Shown: in pieces, positions 1 to 7,793 of the stretch
How the letters are laid out: each line of letters opens with the position of its first letter
Numbering within the stretch: the first letter of the stretch is position 1
NCBI GenBank assembly: GCA_946887295.1
Contig: CAMPKP010000016.1
Coordinates: 1 to 37,089 of the forward strand
Source of the DNA: an uncultured Gemmatimonadota bacterium
GTDB lineage: Bacteria; Gemmatimonadota; Gemmatimonadetes; Gemmatimonadales; GWC2-71-9
Length of the DNA stretch: 37,089 nucleotides
Direction: 5' to 3'
Made by a program: the position numbers and the translations under genes
Notes under the pieces: generated by a model
The model's database searches: none
What the model was told of the DNA's origin: nothing
Seen by the model: the letters and a program-made list of their open reading frames with translations, nothing else

Positions 1-54
1 TATCTTGAGGGGGTAGTGCCGAAAGGCGTCGCGGTTCGAATCCGCGCCAGGGCA
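1..54 (+). tRNA. tRNA-Leu(GAG), 3' part only
   Basis: The window opens inside a tRNA. Bases 1-4 pair with 12-15 as the lower anticodon stem, enclosing a seven-base loop (5-11) with GAG at 7-9. A long variable arm with a GCC-GAAA-GGC hairpin (18-27) marks a class II tRNA. The T arm (30-46) has the TTCGAAT loop and a five-base-pair stem. The acceptor 3' strand is 47-53 with discriminator A54; no CCA is encoded. A GAG anticodon and a long variable arm together mean leucine. The 5' half lies outside the window. Confidence 0.88.
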
Positions 55-62
55 TCGACATC

Positions 63-90
63 GGGGGCGCGCCCACACGCGCCCCCTCAT
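63..90 (+). terminator. Hairpin between the two tRNA genes
   Basis: A perfect nine-base-pair GC-only stem (63-71 with 78-86) closes a six-base loop. It sits nine bases after tRNA-Leu and ends 13 bases before tRNA-Thr. Only a weak T-containing tail (TCATT) follows. It may be a terminator for the leucine tRNA or a processing hairpin between two co-transcribed tRNAs. Confidence 0.5.
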
Positions 91-99
91 TGCTGACAG

Positions 100-171
100 G
101 CCACTGTAGCTCAGGGGTAGAGCTCTCGATTCGTAATCGAGCGGTCGTCGGTTCAAATCCGACCAGTGGCT
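100..171 (+). tRNA. tRNA-Thr(CGT)
   Basis: Complete cloverleaf of 72 nt. The acceptor stem pairs 100-106 with 164-170, with discriminator T171. The anticodon stem is 125-129/137-141 around loop TTCGTAA, giving anticodon CGT at 132-134. The T loop is TTCAAAT. CCA is not encoded. The histidine kinase starts 68 bases downstream on the same strand, so read-through from this tRNA into the kinase is possible. Confidence 0.93.
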
Positions 172-239
172 CTCGCTGCACCAACCCCCAATTCGACTCG
201 GCGTCTCCCCCCTCGCCAGGGCGACCATTTCGCGGGCTC

Positions 240-2249
240 ATGTCCACTTCTCCGCCGGACTCCCCCACGCCCGCATCCTTGCGCCCAGCGACCGAGACGG
301 GCGAAGAGCGCTATCGTGCGTTCATCGAGCAGACGTCGGAAGGCGTCTGGCGCTGCGACCTGCACGTCCCGATCGACATCCGGATGCCGGAGGACGAGCA
401 GATCGACCGGATCTACGCCCACTCCTATCTCGCCGAATGCAACAACGCGATGGCCCGGATGTACGGCCTCGACAGCGCCGAGCAGATCGTGGGCGTGCCG
501 CTCAGGGACCTGCTCCCCCGGTCGGATCCGGCCAACACCGAGTACCTGCGTGCCTTCGTCCGCGGCGGGTATCGGGTCACCGACGCCGAGTCCCACGAGC
601 TCGGCCGCGACGGCGCGTCCCGCTACTTCCTCAACAACATGGTCGGCATCGTCCGCGACGGGCACCTGTTCCGCGCCTGGGGATCGCAGCGTGACATCAC
701 CAGCCGCAAGGTGATCGAGTCGGCGCTCCGCGCGAGCGAGGAGCGCTATCGCGCACTCGTGACGGCGAGCAGCTCGCTGGTGTGGACCAGCGATGCCCAC
801 GGCCGGTTCGTCGAGCGCCAGGTCGCGTGGGAGCGCTACACGGGGCAGCCCTGGAGCGAGCACCGGGACCATGGCTGGATCGATGCGCTGCATCCCGACG
901 ATCGCGAAGCGGTCCGGCGCGCCTGGCAGCGCAGGGTACGGGAGCCCGGCGCGGCGCGAGACGACCGCGCGCGACTCTGGTCCCTGGAAAAGAACGCCTA
1001 CCGGCACGTCGTGGGTCGGGCGGTCCCTGTGTTCGAGGGCGCGGGCACCGTCCGCGAGTGGATCGGAACCATGACCGACGTGGAGGAGCGCTGGATCGCC
1101 GAGGAGCGGCTGCGCCGCGCCGAGCGTATGGAGACGGTGGGCCGGTTGGCCGGCGGGATCGCTCACGAGGCCAACAACCAGATGTCGGTCATCCTCGGCT
1201 CCGCCCGGTTCGTACTGGACCGGACGGACGTCCCCGAGGCGGCGCGGGACGACGTCGAGCACATGCGGCGCGCCGCCGAGCGGACCGCCGGCATCACCCA
1301 GCAGCTCCTGGCGTTCAGCCGTCGCCAGGTGCTGCAGCCGCAGGTGATCGATCTCAACGTCCTGGTGCAGGGCTCCGAGCCGATCCTCCGCCGCACGCTG
1401 GGCGAGCGCTCCCGGCTCGTGGTGCGTCCGGCCACCGGTTTGGGCCGGGTGAAGGCCGACCCGGGGCAGCTGGAGCAGGTGCTGCTGAATCTGGTGATCA
1501 ACGCGCGCGACGCCATGCCCGACGGCGGTACCGTCACGATCGAGACTTCCCATGTGACGCTCACGCCGGAATACGCGGGTCGGAAGCCGGTCGCCAGCAT
1601 CGTTCCCGGTCCCCACCTGCTGCTCAGCGTGGGCGACACCGGGGTCGGCATGGACCGCGAGACGATGGGCCGGGTCTTCGAGCCGTTCTTCACCACCAAG
1701 CCCGTCGGCGAGGGCACCGGCCTGGGGCTCGCCACGGTGTATGGGATCGTGAAGCAGAGCGGAGGGTACGTCTGGGCCTACAGCGAGCCGGGACTGGGGA
1801 CGACGTTCAAGATCTATCTGCCCATGGTGGGCGGGTCCCCGGCGGAGCGCGACATCCACGACTCGATGCCCGTGGCGCTCGACGGCGAGGTGGTGCTGGT
1901 AGTGGAGGACGAGCCCAGCGTTCGAATGATCATCGCCCGGGTGCTCCGCGGGCAGGGCTACCGGGTGCTCGAGGCGCCCCACGGCCGCGACGCGATCGCC
2001 GTCGCCGGCGATTCCGCTACCCGGATCGACCTCATCGTGGCCGACGTCGTGATGCCCGGGCTCGGGGGCCGGGAGCTGGCGCGCCAGCTCGGCGAGCGCC
2101 GGCCGGGGGTGCCGATCCTCTTCACCTCGGGCTATACCGGCCACGACGTCGTGGAGCGCGGCCTGATCGAACGGGACTGGCCGTTCCTGGCGAAGCCCGT
2201 GGCTCCGGATGTGCTGGCCCGGAAGGTCCGAGAGCTGCTGGACGCCTAG
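240..2249 (+). CDS. Hybrid sensor histidine kinase (PAS-PAS-HisKA-HATPase-REC)
   Basis: A cytoplasmic 669-residue hybrid kinase with no membrane segment. Two PAS-type sensor domains lie at about 24-150 and 168-285. The dimerisation/phosphoacceptor region has His309 in GGIAHEANNQ. The ATPase domain carries the N box (NLVINARDAMPDGG), DTGVGMD, FEPFFTTK and a GEGTGLGL loop. A receiver domain occupies about 550-665, with acidic pair E556/D557, phosphoacceptor D602 (VADVVMPG) and the FLAKPV lysine. The frame is open further upstream, but that part overlaps tRNA-Thr, so the ATG at 240 is chosen; no clear Shine-Dalgarno is visible. No separate response regulator is adjacent, so output probably passes by phosphotransfer to an unlinked partner. 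The input signal is unknown. Confidence 0.9.
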   Translation: MSTSPPDSPTPASLRPATETGEERYRAFIEQTSEGVWRCDLHVPIDIRMPEDEQIDRIYAHSYLAECNNAMARMYGLDSAEQIVGVPLRDLLPRSDPANTEYLRAFVRGGYRVTDAESHELGRDGASRYFLNNMVGIVRDGHLFRAWGSQRDITSRKVIESALRASEERYRALVTASSSLVWTSDAHGRFVERQVAWERYTGQPWSEHRDHGWIDALHPDDREAVRRAWQRRVREPGAARDDRARLWSLEKNAYRHVVGRAVPVFEGAGTVREWIGTMTDVEERWIAEERLRRAERMETVGRLAGGIAHEANNQMSVILGSARFVLDRTDVPEAARDDVEHMRRAAERTAGITQQLLAFSRRQVLQPQVIDLNVLVQGSEPILRRTLGERSRLVVRPATGLGRVKADPGQLEQVLLNLVINARDAMPDGGTVTIETSHVTLTPEYAGRKPVASIVPGPHLLLSVGDTGVGMDRETMGRVFEPFFTTKPVGEGTGLGLATVYGIVKQSGGYVWAYSEPGLGTTFKIYLPMVGGSPAERDIHDSMPVALDGEVVLVVEDEPSVRMIIARVLRGQGYRVLEAPHGRDAIAVAGDSATRIDLIVADVVMPGLGGRELARQLGERRPGVPILFTSGYTGHDVVERGLIERDWPFLAKPVAPDVLARKVRELLDA

Positions 2250-2289
2250 TCTGCGGACCTCCTAGTCCGCGGACCTCCTAGTCTCTGGC
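2245..2289. repeat. 16-bp tandem repeat, 2.8 copies, at convergent gene ends
   Basis: Units begin at 2245, 2261 and 2277 with consensus CCTAGTCYGCGGACCT; the third is truncated. Each contains CTAG, which reads as a TAG stop on both strands. The first copy supplies the stop of the histidine kinase and the last supplies the stop of the MgtC-family gene on the opposite strand. Confidence 0.8.
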
Positions 2290-2715
2290 ATCGAACCGCG
2301 TCATCACTCGCAGCACGAACAGCAGCATCAGCGTCGCCGCCCCCGCCAGCACGTAATAGCCGAGCCCCGCCGCCATCCCGATCGCCGCCGTCGCCCAGAT
2401 GGAGGCGGCCGTGGTGAGGCCCTGGACCCGGTCCTCGTTCCGGCTCACGAAGATCACACCGCTGCCGAGGAATCCGATGCCGACGGCCACGGCCTGTACG
2501 ACGCGGATCGGGTCGGCCCGGAAGCCTTCCGAGTCCGGTGGGATCTGCGAGATCGACAGCTGGCCGATCGCCGTGTAGAGCGCCGACGCAATGCCGACGA
2601 GCATGTGCGTGCGGAGGCCGGCCATCTTCCTGGCATGCTCGCGCTCCCAGCCCAGCAGCGCCGCGAGGCCGGCGGCCACCAGCAATCGAATCACCAGGAG
2701 AAGCTCGGGATGCAC
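2278..2715 (-). CDS. MgtC/SapB-family membrane protein
   Basis: A 145-residue polytopic inner-membrane protein. It has the hallmark MgtC/SapB N-terminus, with a hydrophobic first helix followed by GWEREHARKMAGLRTHMLV, then GIGFLGSGVIF and a TTAASIWATAAIGMAAG segment. It has about four membrane helices. Its length matches the short form lacking the C-terminal ACT-like domain of Salmonella MgtC. Members are linked to magnesium limitation, ATP synthase modulation or acid tolerance, but the role of the short forms is not settled. It is last in a minus-strand run, 68 bp after the metalloprotease-like gene, and converges on the histidine kinase. Confidence 0.85.
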   Translation of the reverse strand: MHPELLLVIRLLVAAGLAALLGWEREHARKMAGLRTHMLVGIASALYTAIGQLSISQIPPDSEGFRADPIRVVQAVAVGIGFLGSGVIFVSRNEDRVQGLTTAASIWATAAIGMAAGLGYYVLAGAATLMLLFVLRVMTRFDARD

Positions 2716-2783
2716 AGGGGGCCTCGGGGAAGAGGACCCCGATAAGCTAGCGGCTATCCTTCGTGCCGGCAGGAGCCGAGGCG

Positions 2784-3848
2784 CTACCGCATGCCGGTGG
2801 TGAGCACCCGGCGCAGGGGGTGGCGGGCGTAGATGGGCTGGAGGGCGAAGTAGCGGGCCATGATGGCGGTGCCCGGAACCAGGAGCTCGTACTGGTCGAG
2901 GAGCGACGAGGCCGCCGGGTCCCGGCCGGGCGCGCCGGCCGTGGCCTGGAGGAAATGCAGCGCGAAGGCGACCGCCTCGGCCTGATGCTCCGACACGCTG
3001 TTATGGCCGTAGCGGCGGGCATCCGGGATGGGCGCGATTCCCTGCCACAGGGTGCGCAGCTGGGCCGGGGCGCGCGCCTGCCACCGGTGAGCCAGCTCGT
3101 GGGCCATCGCATGCCGCAGCTGCTCCTCGCTGCTCATGCGCGCCGGATCGAGCGCCAGCGAATCGCGCGAGGCGATGTATTCCCCGAGGCGGCCCCTGCG
3201 ACGCCCGCGATCGCCCACCAGGCCGGTCGAGCGCACCGGCCGGCCGAAGAGCGCGTACAGTGTGTCGGCGTAGGCGCTGCGCTCGATCGAGCGGGTCACC
3301 AGCCAGATCGCGGCCGTGTCCCGCGGATTGACCAGGGGGCGGTCGGGCCGCCACTCGCGCGACGCCAGGCTGTCGAGCCACTGGGGGCGCTGAGCCACGT
3401 CCAGCAGCGGGCCCGGCGCGTCGGTGCCGAAGACTCCTCCATCCACCCGGAACACGTACACGTTCCGGCCCAGCGCCGAGTCGGCGTACGCCAGCGAGAC
3501 CATCTGCGCCCGCCACGGGCGTCCCTCGCGGAGACGAACCGGCCCGACCAGCGGATACGTCTGCGCCAGGCGGCCGTCCAGCGAGAGGAAGACCAGGCCG
3601 GTGTCGGTGACGATGAACCGTCCCGGCCGCGGGGGCAGGCCTCGACTGGAGAGAAACCCGCCGATCTCGGCTCCCACCGGCAGCGCCGTCGTCCGCTCCC
3701 CGTCAGGTCGCTCATTCGCTGCCGCGGTGGGCCGCGCGGTGTCGGCCTCCGTGGCGCGGGCATAACCCCGGGCGACATCGGGTGAGCGCGTGCGCGGGGC
3801 GGCGGCCGCGAGCGCCAGCGCGAGGAGCAGCCGGAGCGCGGTGTGCAC
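2784..3848 (-). CDS. Secreted HEXXH zinc metalloprotease-like protein
   Basis: A 354-residue protein with a hydrophobic signal sequence at the N-terminus (residues 5-20, Leu/Ala-rich). A helix carries H250-E251-L-A-H254 (MAHELAHRW), the gluzincin zinc motif. About 35 residues on, SEHQAEAVAFAL (E287, E291) could provide the third zinc ligand. The N-terminal 200 residues look beta-rich and carry no motif I recognise. I chose the GTG at 3848 because it follows the stop of the small membrane protein by five bases and begins the signal peptide. Context with a murein lyase suggests envelope work. The exact family is not recognised and the substrate is unknown. Confidence 0.7.
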   Translation of the reverse strand: MHTALRLLLALALAAAAPRTRSPDVARGYARATEADTARPTAAANERPDGERTTALPVGAEIGGFLSSRGLPPRPGRFIVTDTGLVFLSLDGRLAQTYPLVGPVRLREGRPWRAQMVSLAYADSALGRNVYVFRVDGGVFGTDAPGPLLDVAQRPQWLDSLASREWRPDRPLVNPRDTAAIWLVTRSIERSAYADTLYALFGRPVRSTGLVGDRGRRRGRLGEYIASRDSLALDPARMSSEEQLRHAMAHELAHRWQARAPAQLRTLWQGIAPIPDARRYGHNSVSEHQAEAVAFALHFLQATAGAPGRDPAASSLLDQYELLVPGTAIMARYFALQPIYARHPLRRVLTTGMR

Positions 3849-3853
3849 CCGGA

Positions 3854-4054
3854 TCAGAGACCGGCGTAGCCCACCGGCTGGGCCGGCGGGGCATCGGAGG
3901 CGCTCGCGGGATCCACCCAGGTGGTCTGCACCAGGATCGCGACGAGCAGCAGAATCAGCAGGATCATCGAGCCCAGGATGGCGGCGGCCGCCCGCTCGGG
4001 AACGGGGGCGACTGCGGCTGCGGTGGCGGGCTGGGCGCTGGAGTCGGCGGACAC
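3854..4054 (-). CDS. Small single-pass membrane protein
   Basis: A 66-residue protein with an Ala/Pro-rich N-terminus, one strong membrane helix (about residues 25-48, ILGSMILLILLLVAILV) and a short polar tail. It starts with GTG at 4054, 36 bp after the MltD-like gene, and stops five bases before the metalloprotease-like gene, so the three are probably co-transcribed and possibly coupled. I do not recognise a family. It could be an accessory subunit or anchor for a neighbour. Confidence 0.6.
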   Translation of the reverse strand: MSADSSAQPATAAAVAPVPERAAAAILGSMILLILLLVAILVQTTWVDPASASDAPPAQPVGYAGL

Positions 4055-4090
4055 TGGTCTGGTTCCGATTGGTGGAGGTTGAGGGTGACG

Positions 4091-5506
4091 TCAGCCGGGA
4101 ATACGAAGCCGCGTGCCGGCCATGAGCGCGTGCTCGTTCCGGATCGAGTTGGCCCGCCGGAGCGCCTTCACCGACACTCGATACCGCTGCGCGATGCCGC
4201 TCAGCGTCTCGCCCCGGCGCACCCGGTGGGTGCGCGAGCTGGCCGAGTGATGCGGGCGCCGCTCGCCCGCCGCGCGGATCGCGAGCGCCGAGGGGATGGC
4301 GACAGTCGGGATGACCAGCTGCGCACCGGCGTGCGGCCGCGAGCCCTGCTTCGGATTGGCGGCCCGGAGATCGGCCGCCGGAATGCGGTAGTTGGCGGCG
4401 ATCGTGGCCAGGCGCTCGCCCTTCCGGACCACGTGGGTGAGGTAGCGCACCCGCTCCCTGGGGGAGAGCGCGGCGTACCCCCCGGCCACGGCCGCGCCGC
4501 TGCCGGCCGGCAGGCGGACCACCGACGGGGTGCGCGGCGGCGTCGCCAGCCGGAGATACTGGGGATTGAGATCGCGGATCTCGCCCAGGCTCACGCCGGC
4601 GAGCCGCGCGATCACGTCGAGCCCGGTGGCGTCGGCGACCACGATGGAGTCGTAGACGAAGCGAGCGACCGGCGCGGTGGCGATGCCGTAGCGGGTGGGC
4701 TGCTTGGCGATGATCGCGGCGGCGATGAGCTTGGGGACGTAGTCGCGGGTCTCGTTGGCGAGGAGGTCGGATTCCGCGAGGCGGAAGAAGGCGGCGTTCC
4801 CGTCCTCGACGTCGGGCTCGTCCGATTCGACCCGATCGAGCTTGCCGAGGCTGCGCGACACCTTCCCGGCGCCGGCGTTGTACGCCGCGGCCGCCAGGTA
4901 GAGCGAGCCGAAGCGTGCCCGCAGGTCGCGGAGATGGCGCGCCGCCGCGTCGGTCGCCTTGACCGGATCCCGCCGCTCGTCCACCCAGCTGTCGACCCGG
5001 AGCCCGTAGCCGCGGCCGGTCTTGCGCATGAACTGCCACATGCCCACGGCGTATGCCCGGCTCACCGCCTCGCTCGAGTAGCCGCTCTCGATGAGCGCCA
5101 GGTAGAAGAGATCACCCGGCAGCCCTTCGGCCTCGAACCGCGCGCGGATCATGGGCTCGTAGCGCGCGCCCCGCTCGAGCACCGACGCCAGCCGGTTGGC
5201 CGGCATTCCCTGGAAATAGTTCAGGTAGTACTGGACCCGCGGATGCGACGCATAGGTGCTGACGTCGATGTCCCAGGTGACGTCCTCCGCCTCCAGGGGT
5301 GCGACGTCGCCGCCGGGAGTCCGTGAGGCCAGCTCGCCGAGCAGCTCGGCGTCGGGCTGCTGGCTCGGAAGCGGATCGACCGTGACGGGCGAGAGGGAGT
5401 CGTACCCCGGAGCGGCCAGCGGTGCGAGCGACGGTGCCGGCGGCAGGCCGGGGGCGCACGCACCGAGAATGACGACTCCGAGGGAGAGGTTCAGCAGTCG
5501 CTGCAT
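4091..5506 (-). CDS. mltD: MltD-like membrane-bound lytic murein transglycosylase with two LysM domains
   Basis: A 471-residue lipoprotein that would cleave peptidoglycan glycan strands from the periplasmic side. The signal peptide ends in the lipobox LGAC with Cys17. The SLT domain spans about 120-230, with catalytic Glu140 in LALIESGYSSEAVS, then AVGMWQFM, and AAAAYNAGAGKV. Two LysM modules follow (about 355-400 and 427-471), with HVVRKGERLATIA and HRVRRGETLSGIA. This order is typical of MltD. An in-frame ATG exists 18 codons upstream, but only the ATG at 5506 places the lipobox correctly. It leads a minus-strand operon with the small membrane protein and the metalloprotease-like gene. Confidence 0.93.
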   Translation of the reverse strand: MQRLLNLSLGVVILGACAPGLPPAPSLAPLAAPGYDSLSPVTVDPLPSQQPDAELLGELASRTPGGDVAPLEAEDVTWDIDVSTYASHPRVQYYLNYFQGMPANRLASVLERGARYEPMIRARFEAEGLPGDLFYLALIESGYSSEAVSRAYAVGMWQFMRKTGRGYGLRVDSWVDERRDPVKATDAAARHLRDLRARFGSLYLAAAAYNAGAGKVSRSLGKLDRVESDEPDVEDGNAAFFRLAESDLLANETRDYVPKLIAAAIIAKQPTRYGIATAPVARFVYDSIVVADATGLDVIARLAGVSLGEIRDLNPQYLRLATPPRTPSVVRLPAGSGAAVAGGYAALSPRERVRYLTHVVRKGERLATIAANYRIPAADLRAANPKQGSRPHAGAQLVIPTVAIPSALAIRAAGERRPHHSASSRTHRVRRGETLSGIAQRYRVSVKALRRANSIRNEHALMAGTRLRIPG

Positions 5507-5607
5507 GCCGGCCGTTGAGAGAGTTCCGAGGTGGGGATTGCCCGAGGTTCTCGGAAGCACAAAACGGGCCGCATGAGCCCGGTAGCTAAGTTGTTGTCAG
5601 GAAGGAA

Positions 5608-5613
5608 ATTGTA
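5608..5613 (-). promoter_or_regulatory. Possible -10 element upstream of mltD-like gene
   Basis: On the minus strand this reads TACAAT, five of six matches to the sigma-70 -10 consensus, about 100 bp before the chosen start. No good -35 hexamer lies 16-18 bp upstream. The stretch 5507-5679 holds no other gene that I can support. Confidence 0.35.
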
Positions 5614-5679
5614 GAGGCGTTTGGGGGGCGGTTACCGCGGGTGCTCGGGCAAAAGTCTACGCGCTCTGCAAATCGCCTT

Positions 5680-6882
5680 TCAGGTGCCTGCCTCGTCGGT
5701 GAGCCAGAGGGAGTAGACCTCGGCGGCCTTCGGGTGCCCGTCCTCCAGCGCGACCGTCGTCACCGAGAGCCTGACACGCCCGTCGACCGTGACGTCGAGC
5801 CGCATGAAGCCTGCCGCCTCGCGCTCGAACAGGGAGCCCTCGACGTCGCGTACCACGCTTTCGTGCCCCATGATGCCGGCACCGCTCACGATCTGGTAGG
5901 CGGCGCGGGTGACCCGGGCGCTCCCGCCCCGGATCACCTGCAGGTCGTGATCGTGCCCCGAGGCGACGACCAGCGGCGGATAGGCCTGGAAGGCGCGCTC
6001 GAAGGCCTCGCGCATGAGCTGGTATTTCCTGCCGGTGACGTCCTGGTTGGAGATGCCCATCTGCCGGGCGAAAGGGTACAGGGAGCCGACCAGCGGGAGG
6101 GGCACCCACAACCAGCGCTTGAAGTTCCGCAGGGGAAACAGATGGTCCATGGCGGTGAAGGAGCCGCCATGGATCCCGCCCGAGCGCATCGGATGATGGG
6201 TGAGCACGATCGCATGCCGGGCTCCGCGATCGCGGAGCGCGCCCGTGAGCGAGTCGGCCACTTCCTGATAGGTGCGCGTCGGGCAGGGCGAGGAGTCGCC
6301 GTACGGCTTCACGTCGTTGTGTAGCCACCACTCGGAGTCCAGTGCGATGAGCCGCACGTGCCGGGCGAGATCGAGGACGTCCGGTCCCGGGCACCCGCCG
6401 GCTGGGGCGAGCCGAACATCCGCACCTCCGAATTTCCGGACCAGCGTATCCTGGCGGAGAATCGCGGTCCACCCGTCCCGCCCCTGCCGGTCCCAGTCGT
6501 GGTTGCCGGGAATGAGCAGACCCTGGGCGCTCCCCTTTCGGACGGCCAGCACCTGCGCGGCGACCTTTCGCTCCGCGTCGTCGCGCCCGGGATCCCCCAG
6601 CGGAGGCACCCCGCGCGGGTAGACGTTGTCACCGAGGAACACGACGAACTGGCGCACCGGCCGCAGCGAGTCCGACTGGAGCGCCAGCTCCAGGAGCACG
6701 GGCTCGCCGTCGTAGGCGGAGCTGCCGGCGTCGCCGAGCAGGAAGATCGCGAGCTCGATGCTGTCCTTCGGCGCGAGCCGCGCGGGAACGGGAGTCGCAG
6801 GCTGGAGCGCCGGGGTGCAGGCCATGGCGCCGGTGAGCGCTGCCGCCGACACCCACCTCGCCGCCCTAGCGGCGGTACGCAT
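5680..6882 (-). CDS. Calcineurin-like metallophosphatase, probable lipoprotein
   Basis: A 400-residue exported phosphoesterase. The N-terminus is a signal sequence ending in AMAC (Cys22), a weak but plausible lipobox. The two-metal signature is complete: GDAG (D51), FLGDNVYP (D85, N86), GNHDWD (N127, H128), a THHP pair (H229/H230) and GHDHD (H310, H312). The fold resembles purple/tartrate-resistant acid phosphatase-type enzymes. The start overlaps the end of the propeller gene by 17 bp, indicating co-expression. I recall proteins in Bacteroidetes where this type of phosphatase is fused to the kinase-like barrel module encoded at 7794-10355; this is memory, not checked here. Natural substrate unknown. 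Confidence 0.85.
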   Translation of the reverse strand: MRTAARAARWVSAAALTGAMACTPALQPATPVPARLAPKDSIELAIFLLGDAGSSAYDGEPVLLELALQSDSLRPVRQFVVFLGDNVYPRGVPPLGDPGRDDAERKVAAQVLAVRKGSAQGLLIPGNHDWDRQGRDGWTAILRQDTLVRKFGGADVRLAPAGGCPGPDVLDLARHVRLIALDSEWWLHNDVKPYGDSSPCPTRTYQEVADSLTGALRDRGARHAIVLTHHPMRSGGIHGGSFTAMDHLFPLRNFKRWLWVPLPLVGSLYPFARQMGISNQDVTGRKYQLMREAFERAFQAYPPLVVASGHDHDLQVIRGGSARVTRAAYQIVSGAGIMGHESVVRDVEGSLFEREAAGFMRLDVTVDGRVRLSVTTVALEDGHPKAAEVYSLWLTDEAGT

Positions 6883-7735
6883 AACCGGTGATCGCCGCCG
6901 TCTCTCCCGCCGCCTCGTCGGCGATGACCAGCGTGAGATCGGGGGCGATCGCCAGGCCCTCCGGCTGCCGGTGGCGCTCCACGCTCAGCTTGCCGCCGCC
7001 CAGGACCTTCCCGGTCGAGTCGATCTCCGCGTAGAGCCGCTGCGGCCCCGCGAGCATCAGGTAGGTGCCGGTGCCCGGGTGGCGCGCGATGGCCGACCCG
7101 GAGAACCGCTTGCCGCCGGTGGCGCGTTGAAGGTCTGCCTCGGGAATGGTGAGTCTCGGCTCCGCTTCGAACCGACCGGTCTCGAGCGAGACGGCCAGGA
7201 TCACCACCTGGCCCTTCCAGCGCTTGCCCTTGGTCTGCTTGCAGAGCAGCAGGAGCGAGTCGGACGCCTCGTCCCAGGTCATCCCCTCCACCTCGCACAC
7301 GCCGCCGAGACCTCCGATCCGTCTCGTCGGGGGCCTGGTCTCGCCGTCGGCGCCCTCCGTCGCTTCCATGATCTCGCCCCCACTGGTGACCAGGAAGATC
7401 CGGTCACCAACCACCGCGATGTCCTCGAAGTCTCCCGGCACTGGACCTCCCGCTCCCCCGATGCCGAAGCGCTTCACGGGACCCCGGGCGAGGTCGATCT
7501 GATACACCACCGCGTGCTCGTCGCCATGGGCCAGCAGGCGTCCATCGGGCGTGTAGGCGAGACCGGATACCTCGGCCAGCTCGGCCGGAAGCTCGAGCCG
7601 CTGTGACGGCGGCCCCGCCGGATCGTAGTGGCTCAGGGCGCGGCCGGACTGCGCTGCGGCGCAGGCCGGCGCTCCGATCCAGATCAGAAGGAGGAGCGGA
7701 AAGTACATTTTAGGTACGGAGTATGACTCCCTCAT
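6866..7735 (-). CDS. Secreted beta-propeller protein, SdiA-regulated (YjiK-like) family
   Basis: About 289 residues from the ATG at 7735, which has GAAAGG about nine bases upstream. Alternatives are 7708, which starts right at the hydrophobic core of the signal peptide, and 7774. The signal peptide (MYFPLLLLIWIGAPACAAAQ) is followed by repeated propeller-type blades: EVSGLAYTPDGRLLAHGDE, FEDIAVVGDRIFLV, CEVEGMTWDEASDSLLLLCK, SAIARHPGTGTYLMLA and PEGLAIAPDLTLVIADE. This blade pattern matches SdiA-regulated/YjiK-type propellers. No catalytic residues are obvious, so it may bind a ligand or partner. It overlaps the phosphatase gene and diverges from the barrel gene, with only about 58 bp between starts. 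Confidence 0.65.
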   Translation of the reverse strand: MRESYSVPKMYFPLLLLIWIGAPACAAAQSGRALSHYDPAGPPSQRLELPAELAEVSGLAYTPDGRLLAHGDEHAVVYQIDLARGPVKRFGIGGAGGPVPGDFEDIAVVGDRIFLVTSGGEIMEATEGADGETRPPTRRIGGLGGVCEVEGMTWDEASDSLLLLCKQTKGKRWKGQVVILAVSLETGRFEAEPRLTIPEADLQRATGGKRFSGSAIARHPGTGTYLMLAGPQRLYAEIDSTGKVLGGGKLSVERHRQPEGLAIAPDLTLVIADEAAGETAAITGYAYRR

Positions 7736-7793
7736 CGTGGCCAGCCTTTCGGGGGTACTTCCGTAAGAACGCATGCAGGTGGAGGTTTGTCAC

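Noticed and set aside
153..2144. Long open frame antisense to the histidine kinase
   Set aside because: Low-complexity Arg/Ala/His/Pro-rich translation, no ribosome-binding site and no family motif, on the opposite strand of a gene with complete kinase motifs. Typical mirror frame of high-GC DNA.
3849..5039. Apparent N-terminal extension of the metalloprotease-like gene reaching back into the MltD-like gene
   Set aside because: The extension is in another frame of the MltD-like and small membrane genes and reads as Arg/Ala/Gly-rich noise. The signal peptide begins at the GTG at 3848.
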